NCBI GenBank assembly: GCA_030537455.1
Contig: JAUNMR010000012.1
Span: 13,127-77,126, forward strand
DNA length: 64,000 nucleotides
Reading direction: 5' to 3'
Source of the DNA: Planctomycetia bacterium
Lineage (GTDB): Bacteria > Planctomycetota > Planctomycetia > Pirellulales > Thermoguttaceae
Positions 35,394-43,366 of this stretch are shown one piece after another. Numbering within the stretch: the first letter of the stretch is position 1; each line of letters starts with the position of its first letter. A program made the position numbers and the translations under genes. The notes under the pieces were generated by a model. The model saw nothing but the letters and a program-made list of their open reading frames with translations, did no database searches and had not been told where the DNA came from.

Positions 35394-36110
35394 ATGCCAG
35401 CGACGCCAGTTCGATCCCAATGTATAGCGCTTCATAGACTGTATTCCTCTTGCTACCTGACGCTTTGTCTTGCGGCTGTTCTTTTATCGAGCGGTTGCGC
35501 CTCTCAGCGCGGCAAGCTCGTCGACACGGACACGCCCGATCGCGTTGGTAGTCATCGCGCCGGGTCGGAAGTCTATGATCCCGCCGCGGAGGTAGCGGTC
35601 GCCGAACTTCTGGATCAGGTCTCTCGTACCCCGATTATGCCAGAAGACACAGGCAGTACCGTGGCACAGATCATGGCGGATCGTGGCGCTCGTCGCGTTT
35701 GCTTTATGAACGTAGAAAACGCGGGCGGGGAAGAAATGGGCGATATTCGCGAAGATCTTGCGGAGACGATTCGCACTAAGCTTGCTCAGTCAGCGGAGTT
35801 TGACCTGGTAGATCAACGGCTCGTCACCGCGGCGTTACGCGATAGCGGTCTGCGTTTGGACGATCTACTGCTGCCCGAGAAACGCGCGCGTTTTCTGTCT
35901 TCTCTGGGTAGTGACGAGTCGCCGTTCGATTATATCCTCTTTGCGAAGGTGACCACCGCGACTACGCAGGACAACGCCGATTCACAAGTGAAGTATAGCC
36001 TGACGTTGGATATCGTTAATATTCATACAGGCTCTTCTATTCGCCAGACAGTTGGACTCAAGAAGCATTATAATAAATCGCTTAAGGCGAAGGTCAAGGG
36101 ACTCTTCTAA
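35394..36110 (+). CDS. LpoB-like outer-membrane lipoprotein
   Basis: Lipoprotein of 238 residues. The signal ends in LLSSGCAS, a good lipobox (lipid-modified Cys). The mature part has the alpha/beta LpoB/CsgG-like fold: VCFMNVENAGGEEMGDI, DLAETIRTKL, EFDLVDQRLVTAALRDSG, DYILFAKVTTATT and a last strand pair with SLTLDIVNI. In proteobacteria LpoB activates the peptidoglycan synthase PBP1B; whether that partner exists here is unknown. GGAAGA lies about 7 bases upstream of the ATG at 35394. A TTG at 35355 would add 13 residues and is less likely. No transport or synthase gene is adjacent. Confidence 0.72.
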   Translation: MPATPVRSQCIALHRLYSSCYLTLCLAAVLLSSGCASQRGKLVDTDTPDRVGSHRAGSEVYDPAAEVAVAELLDQVSRTPIMPEDTGSTVAQIMADRGARRVCFMNVENAGGEEMGDIREDLAETIRTKLAQSAEFDLVDQRLVTAALRDSGLRLDDLLLPEKRARFLSSLGSDESPFDYILFAKVTTATTQDNADSQVKYSLTLDIVNIHTGSSIRQTVGLKKHYNKSLKAKVKGLF

Positions 36111-36172
36111 CGCTTTGGACGAGAGCGCCTCGAGCGCCTCGATTAATCAGAATTAAAACACAGGTCGTATCG

Positions 36173-37492
36173 ATGAAAACAGCTCGTGTCAATTCTCGCG
36201 TTGGGTCTTTTAGCGCCGATATAACGAGTCTTTCGGCGTTTACAGTATGTCACTTTGTCGTTGATTTTGTTTGCGCCTTTATTCTGTTTCGTCTGTATGA
36301 ATCGGAGGCAATCGTTTCTGGATCGGTTCTTCCGTATTTCATATTATACAACGTGTTAGCGTTTGGTCTGGAATGCATTATCGGACCGTTCTTTAGCCTG
36401 AAAAGCGCACGCGCTTGCTCATGTATTGGTTGTGCGTTACTTATTATGGCGACGTTTGTCGGAATGTTTGTTCAACATTCTCTTGGCGGTATAGAAATTA
36501 TGCGCCGGGGCGATTCCTCGAGCCTCATGGCAGAATCGCACTCGATTCAGTTTTTAGTCATACTCGCCATAACGTTAGCGGGTATAGGAAACGCCTTTTT
36601 TCACGTTGGGGGCGGTATTGACGCGATTAGTCGTAATATAGGTCGCTATTGGCGCGGCGGGGTGTTTATATCCTCTGGCGCTCTGGGAATCCCCCTTGGG
36701 GCGATCTATGCTGGTATGACGACGTCCTGGTTCTTTTACGTTATTCCAGTGGTTGTCGTAGCATTGTCGGCGCTTTCGATTTGGGCGTTTTGTCGCGTCA
36801 ACTCGTTGCCGTCTGACGCTCAGGCGCTGGGAATAGCTACCGATGGCGCAGCCGCCACAGCGTCGGTCGATAATTACGTTCGATCGCGTTATGCATCGCT
36901 CTTCGGAGCTCGCGTGCGCATTGGTCTATTGATTTGTGCGCTTGTCGTGGTCTTATTACGTTCCAGCTTTAGTTTTTTATCTCTGCCCTTCTATTTCACA
37001 CGTACGACTGCAAGCTTCTCTCCTTTGCTCATCGCGGTTGCGTTCTTTTTGGGTAAGTTTTTCGGCGGATTTATGGCTGATCTTTTTGGCGCACGCCTGA
37101 TTGGAGCCCTTTCTCTTGTGATTTCCGCGTTTTGCTTGTGTTTCGGTCAGGGTGAATTGCCTCTGTACCTTGCGGTGTTCTGCATTAATGTGACCACGTC
37201 GATCACAGTTGTGAGCACGGTAGCTTGGACACGTGGTCGCGCCGGTCTTGGCTTTGGTCTTACGACCCTAGCGTTCCTCTTGGGTTCTGCCGTTGTGATA
37301 GGGGATTTCCACGAGAACTGGTTCCAATCCCTTAAGAACGCCGATCTGCTAACGAGTTTCGGTATGCCGGTAGTCATGCTCACTCTGCTTGTTATGGCGA
37401 CGCTTTTGGTTCTTTCGACGCCGAAGACTCACTCGAAAAAACGTCCTGAGCAGTCTGACGCGACGCCTGAGCCGAACAGAGTTGAAGCATGA
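36173..37492 (+). CDS. MFS-type membrane transporter
   Basis: Integral membrane protein of 439 residues with about 12 hydrophobic helices, in the layout of the major facilitator superfamily. The central cytoplasmic loop lies around residues 210-245 (SLPSDAQALGIATDGAAATA). A GNAFFHVGGG segment lies in the fifth helix region, and the first loop is unusually hydrophobic. No substrate-specific motif is visible. The stop codon overlaps the start of the next gene (ATGA, 37489-37492), so the two proteins are made together and may work as a pair. No clear ribosome site lies before the ATG; it may follow the LpoB-like gene in one transcript (62-base gap). Confidence 0.72.
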   Translation: MKTARVNSRVGSFSADITSLSAFTVCHFVVDFVCAFILFRLYESEAIVSGSVLPYFILYNVLAFGLECIIGPFFSLKSARACSCIGCALLIMATFVGMFVQHSLGGIEIMRRGDSSSLMAESHSIQFLVILAITLAGIGNAFFHVGGGIDAISRNIGRYWRGGVFISSGALGIPLGAIYAGMTTSWFFYVIPVVVVALSALSIWAFCRVNSLPSDAQALGIATDGAAATASVDNYVRSRYASLFGARVRIGLLICALVVVLLRSSFSFLSLPFYFTRTTASFSPLLIAVAFFLGKFFGGFMADLFGARLIGALSLVISAFCLCFGQGELPLYLAVFCINVTTSITVVSTVAWTRGRAGLGFGLTTLAFLLGSAVVIGDFHENWFQSLKNADLLTSFGMPVVMLTLLVMATLLVLSTPKTHSKKRPEQSDATPEPNRVEA

Positions 37493-37869
37493 CTCCTGAG
37501 TGTTTGTATCTGCTTATTGGTCTGTTTAAGGCGCTCTTTGCCACGATCGTCATTGAGACATTCGTGGCGACCTTTTGGTTGGAGCGTTCACCTCGACTCA
37601 TGACGGTTGTAATTGTCGCTAACGTTTTGACCAACCCGGCGTTGAATCTTTTGGTTCGCAATTTACCAGACGCGTTTTTTGCAACTGACATGCGTTACTA
37701 TAGCATGGTTGGCGCTCTTGAAGCGGTCGTTTGGGCGTTAGAGGCGACAATTTTTTATCGCTTTGGCGGAATACTTTCTTGGAGGCGCGCGCTTTTGTTC
37801 TCCCTGAGCCTCAATGGGGCGTCGTTTCTTTCCGGCTTCCCCCTGGCAGCGCTGGGATACTGGGGTTGA
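37489..37869 (+). CDS. Small four-helix membrane protein coupled to the transporter
   Basis: Membrane protein of 126 residues with about four hydrophobic segments (6-28, 35-55, 72-93, 103-124). It begins within ATGA that also ends the MFS gene, a sign of translational coupling. The motif TNPALNLLVRN in the second segment is a Thr-Asn-Pro turn seen in uncharacterised membrane families; I do not recognise the protein itself. An acidic residue in the first helix (Glu23) and Glu75 and Glu80 are in positions where ion or proton movement is possible. Its role with the transporter is inference. Confidence 0.62.
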   Translation: MTPECLYLLIGLFKALFATIVIETFVATFWLERSPRLMTVVIVANVLTNPALNLLVRNLPDAFFATDMRYYSMVGALEAVVWALEATIFYRFGGILSWRRALLFSLSLNGASFLSGFPLAALGYWG

Positions 37870-37911
37870 ACAAGTCTGACGCGTTCGCTTGGAGATTTAC
37901 AGCGCGTTCGC

Positions 37912-37939
37912 TTTTGAATCTCGTGGAAAGCGCTATAAT
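37912..37939 (+). promoter_or_regulatory. Promoter candidate of ribE
   Basis: A perfect TATAAT at 37934-37939 with a weak TTTTGA-like -35 (37912-37917), 16 bases between. The leader to the ATG is about 85 bases. Confidence 0.4.
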
Positions 37940-37960
37940 TAACACATGTAGAGCCTTGTG

Positions 37961-37996
37961 GCGCTCTTGCGCCTTATGTTAGAATCACAAGAGCGC
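37961..37996 (+). promoter_or_regulatory. Leader hairpin before ribE
   Basis: GCGCTCTTG (37961-37969) pairs with CAAGAGCGC (37988-37996), loop 18 bases. It sits within the predicted leader, 37 bases before the ribE start. No U-tract follows. The conserved core of FMN riboswitches is not visible. Confidence 0.35.
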
Positions 37997-38032
37997 TAGA
38001 GAGACGCTAAAACCATAATAAAGGAGCGTTTG

Positions 38033-38635
38033 ATGTTTTCAGGAATCGTAGAGTCATTGGGAACAGTCGCCAAGATCGTACGCGATGGCGAGGTTTATAC
38101 GTTTGAGATCGAAACGCCCGCCCTGGCGCAGGAAGTAAACGTTTCTGACAGCGTTGCGATTAATGGCGTTTGTCTCACAGTTGTTTCGAAAAGCGCGACG
38201 ACATTGTCTTTCCAGGCGGTTCCCGAAACCCTTTCTCGCACGAACCTTGGCGAACTTTCCGAGGGCTCGCCGGTGAACCTGGAACGTGCGCTTGCTGTTA
38301 ACGCGCGCCTTGGCGGTCATTTCGTAAGCGGTCACGTTGACGGTCAGGCGACGCTTGAAAGTATCGTCGACCACAATGGCGAATGCGCAGATTACTATTT
38401 CCGCATCGACAAATCGTTAGCGAAGAATATGGCGAGCAAAGGTTCTGTCGCAGTTGACGGCGTGAGTCTGACGTTGGTGCGTTGCGAACCGGAACTCTTT
38501 AGCGTGGCGCTGATTCCCTTTACCCTTGCCGCAACGACCCTTGGACACAAAAAGATCGGCGATAAGGTCAATATCGAGACGGATATCCTGTCGAAATATG
38601 TGCAACGCCTCATGGAAGCGCAGGAATGGAATTGA
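38033..38635 (+). CDS. ribE: Riboflavin synthase
   Basis: Dismutates two 6,7-dimethyl-8-ribityllumazine molecules to riboflavin and a pyrimidine, the last step of vitamin B2 synthesis. The MFSGIVE start is diagnostic, as are the duplicated lumazine-binding halves (GVCLTVV with GGHFVSGHVDG; then GVSLTLVRCE with IPFTLAATTLG). Length (201) is typical. AAGGAG lies about 8 bases before the ATG. The other rib genes are not present, so the pathway genes are scattered. Confidence 0.95.
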   Translation: MFSGIVESLGTVAKIVRDGEVYTFEIETPALAQEVNVSDSVAINGVCLTVVSKSATTLSFQAVPETLSRTNLGELSEGSPVNLERALAVNARLGGHFVSGHVDGQATLESIVDHNGECADYYFRIDKSLAKNMASKGSVAVDGVSLTLVRCEPELFSVALIPFTLAATTLGHKKIGDKVNIETDILSKYVQRLMEAQEWN

Positions 38636-38864
38636 TTCCCTGCGTAACGTCTCGTCACATTCTGCGTAAAGTCCCGTATTGTCAGGAATTTTGTTGAGAA
38701 CGCTTTGTGAAGGTCGCATTGCGTTCTCTCTCTTTATATAATGGGAACTATATACGCAGATTTCAGCTTGCGCGTCACGGCGACGTAGAAACGTCCGCGG
38801 CGGCGCACACAATATTTATTAATCGAAGTCCTTTCACTCTCTGAGATTGCAAAAAGGAGTCGCG

Positions 38865-41030
38865 ATGCGGAATCGAAACATTATGACGAAGTCGATAGCA
38901 GCGAGTCTATCGTTAATCCTTTTAGGGATTGGGTTCTCTATGGCACAGAGCGCCGAGAATTCTTCTGACACAACGTCAGCTTTGACGACGTTTTACGTTT
39001 CTGCGACCGGCTCCGATGAGAATAGCGGCCTTTCTACAACGGACGCCTTTGCCACCGTGACGCGTGCGCGTAACGCGATCCGTGAATCTCGTACCGGCGA
39101 TACAAGTAAGCGTTGCGTTGTCGTCATTAGCGAGGGCGAGTACCCTCAGCCGGAGACGCTTGTACTCGGCGATGAAGACAGTAATACGGAATATGTAGGC
39201 GAGGGCGCCGGCGCGGTTCTCTCGGGCGGTATTCGCTTCCAATTTCAACGTCTCGCGTCAGCAGCGGAGAAGGAACTATTCCCCGCTAACGACGCTGAAA
39301 TTTGGGTCTATGATTTACCCAAAGTTGACGACGCGCCGCTATTCTTCGAACAGCTCTTTGTCAATGGTCGTCGCGCCGTGCGTTCGCGCTTTCCTAACGA
39401 CGGCTTTCTGATCCCGGAGTCGATTTGGGAAGAATTTCCCATGAATCCTCAAACTCGTAGCGTCGACCATGCGGTCACGCCTCAGGAACTGCGTGCACGC
39501 ACTGGTGATCTGGACGACCTAAAACTAGAGGAAGCATCGACGGAAGTCCTGAGTTTTGCTCAGTTTATAGTACACCATAACTGGGACACAACGCGTCGCA
39601 TTATCCGCTCCTATGACAAAGAGACTCGGGCGCTACGCTGCGAGGGCGTGCCGATGAAAAGTTGGAATCCATGGCGTGATTCTTCGCTCTATTACCTCGA
39701 GAACCTCCCCATGGCGTTCGACCAGCCCGGCGAATGGTTTTACGACGGCGTTAATGAACGAGTGTTTTACCGTCCGTTAGAAGGCGAGCAGCTGAATCAA
39801 ACGTCTTTTATCGCTCCGGTCAGCGGCTTGAATTGCTTACTTGACATTAACGGCTCGAAAGTTGGGGTTGACGAGGCCAAAAAGACGACGTCGATTCGCT
39901 TTAGAAACGTTCAGTTCTCTTATACCGACGCTGCTAGCGGTAATACGCAGGTCAAACCAGGCGTCTCTGGACATGGTCCGACTCAATTCGAACCGCTACA
40001 AGCGGCGGCCTTTACCACGGGCACAGTTCGCATTAGTAACGCGTCTGATATTATTTTTGAGCGTTGCCGCGTTAAGAGCACAGGCGAGTACGCCTTTGTC
40101 ATTATGGACTGTAGCGATTGCCAAATAATTCGCACCGACATGGAAGACCTTGGCGCAGGCGGCGTGCGCATTGGCGACGGTTCAATGGATCGCCACAATC
40201 AAGTAGTGAACTGTAACATCGTTCACGGCGGGCGTTTCTTTGCTTCAGGAACAGCGGTGTGGATCGGTCAAAATACCGAGGATACCTTGATTTTGCACAA
40301 TGAAATAGCCGACTTCTTTTACACCGGCGTTTCAGCAGGTTGGGTTTGGGGATATAACGGCGGTCATGCTTTCCGTAACTGTATAGAATATAACCATATC
40401 CATCATATTGGTCAGGGCGCTCTTGCTGATATGGGCGGCGTTTATACGTTGGGTCGCTCCACCGGTACGCGTGTTTGCAATAACGTAATTCATGACGTCG
40501 ATTCCTATGGTTACGGCGGTTGGGGACTGTACCCCGACGAAGGTTCCGAGGGTATTCTCTTTGAGAACAACCTCGTTTACGACGTGACCGACGGTTCCTT
40601 CCATCAGCATTATGGCAAAGAGAATATTTTGCGTAATAACATTCTAGCGCGCAGTAAAAAGAATCCGGCTAAACCGGATCAGCCCGCACATCAGATTGCC
40701 GTGTCGCGTATTGAAGACCATCTCTCCGTAACAATCGAGCGTAATATCATTTACTGGAAGGACGGCGTTGCTCTGGGGTATAACGCTAATAACGCCAAGG
40801 TCGTCTACGATTCCAACCTTTGGTATAACGCTACCTCCGATGCAACATTCGGCGGTCTGTCCCACGAAGAATGGGTCAAGACCACCGGTAAAGACGTTAA
40901 TGGAATCGTGGCAGATCCGCTCTTTGTCGACCCTGACGCGAACGACTTCCGTCTCAAGAGCGGTTCTCCTGCGCAGAAGATCGGTTTCGTGCCGTTCGAC
41001 TACACCCAAGCGGGGGTGCAGCCCGAGTAA
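38865..41030 (+). CDS. Exported right-handed beta-helix repeat protein
   Basis: Secreted protein of 721 residues. The start at 38865 is preceded by AAGGAG at 8 bases and opens a signal peptide (MTKSIAASLSLILLGIGFSMA in the N-terminal 30 or so). The body shows right-handed parallel beta-helix repeats rich in short hydrophobic strands and Asn/Gly turns (IIFERCRVKS, QVVNCNIVH, RVCNNVIHDVD, GILFENNLVYDV). Before it, residues 35-70 hold DUF1565-like FYVSATGSDENSG. Relatives in CAZyme loci are alginate or pectate lyases, epimerases or GH-type carbohydrate-active proteins, but no catalytic set is identifiable here. A clear terminator follows. Confidence 0.72.
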   Translation: MRNRNIMTKSIAASLSLILLGIGFSMAQSAENSSDTTSALTTFYVSATGSDENSGLSTTDAFATVTRARNAIRESRTGDTSKRCVVVISEGEYPQPETLVLGDEDSNTEYVGEGAGAVLSGGIRFQFQRLASAAEKELFPANDAEIWVYDLPKVDDAPLFFEQLFVNGRRAVRSRFPNDGFLIPESIWEEFPMNPQTRSVDHAVTPQELRARTGDLDDLKLEEASTEVLSFAQFIVHHNWDTTRRIIRSYDKETRALRCEGVPMKSWNPWRDSSLYYLENLPMAFDQPGEWFYDGVNERVFYRPLEGEQLNQTSFIAPVSGLNCLLDINGSKVGVDEAKKTTSIRFRNVQFSYTDAASGNTQVKPGVSGHGPTQFEPLQAAAFTTGTVRISNASDIIFERCRVKSTGEYAFVIMDCSDCQIIRTDMEDLGAGGVRIGDGSMDRHNQVVNCNIVHGGRFFASGTAVWIGQNTEDTLILHNEIADFFYTGVSAGWVWGYNGGHAFRNCIEYNHIHHIGQGALADMGGVYTLGRSTGTRVCNNVIHDVDSYGYGGWGLYPDEGSEGILFENNLVYDVTDGSFHQHYGKENILRNNILARSKKNPAKPDQPAHQIAVSRIEDHLSVTIERNIIYWKDGVALGYNANNAKVVYDSNLWYNATSDATFGGLSHEEWVKTTGKDVNGIVADPLFVDPDANDFRLKSGSPAQKIGFVPFDYTQAGVQPE

Positions 41031-41085
41031 ACTTGTGTCTACGTTAACCTTTGTCTGCTAGTCGCTTCGTCGTGAAATCAACGAC

Positions 41086-41136
41086 GCCGGAACAGTTTGT
41101 CTCAATTGGTCTAAACTGTTCCGGCGCTCTTTTTTG
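41086..41136 (+). terminator. Terminator of beta-helix gene
   Basis: GCCGGAACAGTTT (41086-41098) pairs perfectly with AAACTGTTCCGGC (41113-41125), followed by GCTCTTTTTTG. Confidence 0.85.
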
Positions 41137-41161
41137 TAGATAACTTCTCGATGATTTGAAC

Positions 41162-41695
41162 TTAGAGCGCTGTATCACGTTTGGGAATAAAGAACTGTGA
41201 TATATCGGCGTTTTCTAAAGTGAGTAATTTAAGCTTTTTATCAATGCCAGCGGCATAGCCAGTGAGGCTGCCGTTTGTCGCTACGACGCGGTGGCATGGG
41301 ATTATGATCGAGATAGAGTTATGCGCAACAGCGGCTCCGACGGCTTGCGCAGACATTTTCTCTAAACCTTTTTGTTTTGCGATGTTATCAGCAATTTGTC
41401 CATAGGTCATTGTTTGACCATAGGGAATGGCGAGCATGATATCCCAGACACGTTTGCGAAACTCGGTGGTTCTCATTTGAAGTTTGGGAGTAAAATTCGG
41501 CGCCTTCCCGGTGAAGTAGACGTCTAGCCAATGTACGGCGTCCTCGAAAACCGGAAGTTGTTTTTCACGAAATTCTCCAGACAGAACGTCGGCAAAGTAT
41601 TTCTGCTTGTCGAACCACAGACCAATGATCGCGTCTCCATCGGACGCCAGTGTAATACCTCCCAATGGCGAATCGTAGTGATAAGTGTAATCCAT
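41162..41695 (-). CDS. ogt: Methylated-DNA-protein-cysteine methyltransferase
   Basis: Suicide repair protein that takes the methyl group from O6-methylguanine onto its own cysteine. The active-site motif is IIPCHRV with Cys134, and the helix-turn-helix (PYGQTMTYGQIADNIAK) that presents the flipped base is at about 91-107. Length 177, typical for Ogt/MGMT. GGAG lies 8 bases before the ATG. It has its own promoter region on the minus strand and is unlinked to tag. Confidence 0.93.
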   Translation of the reverse strand: MDYTYHYDSPLGGITLASDGDAIIGLWFDKQKYFADVLSGEFREKQLPVFEDAVHWLDVYFTGKAPNFTPKLQMRTTEFRKRVWDIMLAIPYGQTMTYGQIADNIAKQKGLEKMSAQAVGAAVAHNSISIIIPCHRVVATNGSLTGYAAGIDKKLKLLTLENADISQFFIPKRDTAL

Positions 41696-41752
41696 GTTTG
41701 TCTCCAGTGGAGGAATATTATAGTCGCTTTGTAAACGTTGCCCGTCATGTCT

Positions 41753-41805
41753 AAAAAAAGGCGTATTTACCCGTTCCCCAAGGAAGGAATCAGAGTAAAT
41801 ACGCC
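41753..41805 (-). terminator. Terminator of the first phosphoesterase
   Basis: GGCGTATTTAC (41760-41770) pairs with GTAAATACGCC (41795-41805). The minus-strand exit is a seven-T tract (TTTTTTTAGAC). Confidence 0.8.
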
Positions 41806-41840
41806 CAATTCGTTGAGAACGAATAATTTGTCGCTTGGTC

Positions 41841-43247
41841 TTAGAACCTCGGCTTAATTGTCCAGGTTCCTAAGACGGACTTGTCGGCGAGTTTTTCACA
41901 TGTCACCACAAGTTCTTTGGAGTTCGCTTCGGCATGAATGCAAGTAGCGTTTTCTTGGAGTAGCGGACCACCTCCAGTGAGTTGCGCCCATGGACGTTCA
42001 GAGGTAGGCTCGGCATAGGTAAACTTGTGCCGGTGCGCGGTAATGAGCATTTGTATGCCGCTTCTATCGAAGATCGGTCCCCAAGTCTTTGAGATAATTT
42101 CACTATAAGGAATCCATTTGAGTCCCTTTGGTTTCTTTGCGTTTTCTTTTGGGGCGACGTCAAAGAGTGGAATGTGGCAAAACGCCAGGAGATAAGGCGC
42201 GTTCGCAATATCCGGACGCTTTAAGACAGACTCTAACCACGCGGCTTGTAGTTCGCGGTAAGGTTCAGCGCTTGAAATATTCTGACACTTTTCAGCGGAA
42301 TCAGGCGCGGTCTCTGCCGTGTCTAGTATGATCATGGCGAGTGGACCACGACGTAAGGCGTAATTGTATCCGAGCGGTCTGAACTTTAAGTCCTCGTGAA
42401 TCCACGGGGTGAAGATTTGCGAAAACTTATGCGCCCAGGGTCCCCAACGGTCGTGATTCCCTTTGGCGAGAATGAGGTGACGTTCCGCGGCGTAAGGCAT
42501 ATCACAGGGGTTGGCGACGGCGGTTTTGAGGATCGTCGAGGAGGGATAGCGATGACAAAGGTCGCCGTTCCACACGAGCATGTCAGGCTTAAGTTCGTCG
42601 AATCGTTCGAAGAGAGCCTTGATTGTCGAGATCTGATTGTGCGTGTCGTTTAGTACGGCAAATGAAACGTTTTCTTCGTTTGGACCGGCGGTTTTGAAGG
42701 AATAGACTTCGCTGTACTGCGGTTCAGAAATCGTTTTATTGTATGCAGTAGTGTAATGAAAGGCACAAGTGGCGGTACGATAATAGTAGCGCGTGTTCGG
42801 TCTCAAACCGGTCATTCTTGCGCAGATAAAATCCTCCTCATAGGGATTGAGACCGAATTGGGAATTTCTCGCCACTTTTCCTAGATTTGGCGTTTCGCCA
42901 TATTCGACCCAGCCAGTTGCCGGCAGGTTAAGCGCCCAGACGACCGACGCGCTTGTCTCCGCGACGTTTTGGAGGATCGGATATGACCACGCATAACTAC
43001 CGGTACTTGGGTCGAAGATTTTACTATTCGGCTCCGGCGTGGGGTAAAGTAACTCACGTGGATTCGAAGGCACAACGCCGGGCGGTAGTTCATCGATTTC
43101 ATAGGCGTCGGCTTCGACATTTGTCGCGAGAATGGCGCTGGTCATGCCGACAGTGGAGGCAGATTTTAGGAAGGCGCGTCTGTCGAGGGACGTTCTGTTG
43201 CCGTTTGCAGAGGTTCTTCTTTTAAATAAAGACGGTAGGAAAGACAT
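41841..43247 (-). CDS. Tat-exported metallophosphoesterase, purple-acid-phosphatase-like (copy 1)
   Basis: Exported phosphoesterase of 468 residues. A twin-arginine signal (LDRRAFLKSAS) sends the folded, metal-loaded protein to the periplasm. A fibronectin-type domain with YEIDELPPGV precedes the calcineurin-like core, whose motifs are present: LNDTHNQ (D-x-H), VWNGDLC (GD), KGNHDRWG (GNHD), FCHIPLF (His) and ITAHRHKF (where Ala replaces the usual Gly of GHxH). The start is ATG 43247; a TTG at 43262 would add five residues. A paralogue lies next to it. Substrates may be phosphate esters of environmental nucleotides or sugars. Confidence 0.8.
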   Translation of the reverse strand: MSFLPSLFKRRTSANGNRTSLDRRAFLKSASTVGMTSAILATNVEADAYEIDELPPGVVPSNPRELLYPTPEPNSKIFDPSTGSYAWSYPILQNVAETSASVVWALNLPATGWVEYGETPNLGKVARNSQFGLNPYEEDFICARMTGLRPNTRYYYRTATCAFHYTTAYNKTISEPQYSEVYSFKTAGPNEENVSFAVLNDTHNQISTIKALFERFDELKPDMLVWNGDLCHRYPSSTILKTAVANPCDMPYAAERHLILAKGNHDRWGPWAHKFSQIFTPWIHEDLKFRPLGYNYALRRGPLAMIILDTAETAPDSAEKCQNISSAEPYRELQAAWLESVLKRPDIANAPYLLAFCHIPLFDVAPKENAKKPKGLKWIPYSEIISKTWGPIFDRSGIQMLITAHRHKFTYAEPTSERPWAQLTGGGPLLQENATCIHAEANSKELVVTCEKLADKSVLGTWTIKPRF

Positions 43248-43287
43248 AACGTAAGCTCGCAATGCGTATAATGATGTGTACGGAATC

Positions 43288-43337
43288 TTAAAAAGGCGCG
43301 TGAACCGACCTTTGTATTGAACGGTCAGTCACGCGCC
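43288..43337 (-). terminator. Terminator of the second phosphoesterase
   Basis: GGCGCGTGA (43295-43303) pairs perfectly with TCACGCGCC (43329-43337), with an inner ACCG/CGGT pair. The minus-strand exit is TTTTTAAG. Confidence 0.8.
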
Positions 43338-43366
43338 AGTGAGGTCATTACGCTATCGTCTTGAAA

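Noticed and set aside
37870..38032. FMN riboswitch before ribE
   Set aside because: None of the conserved core elements of the FMN aptamer are visible; only a simple hairpin is present.
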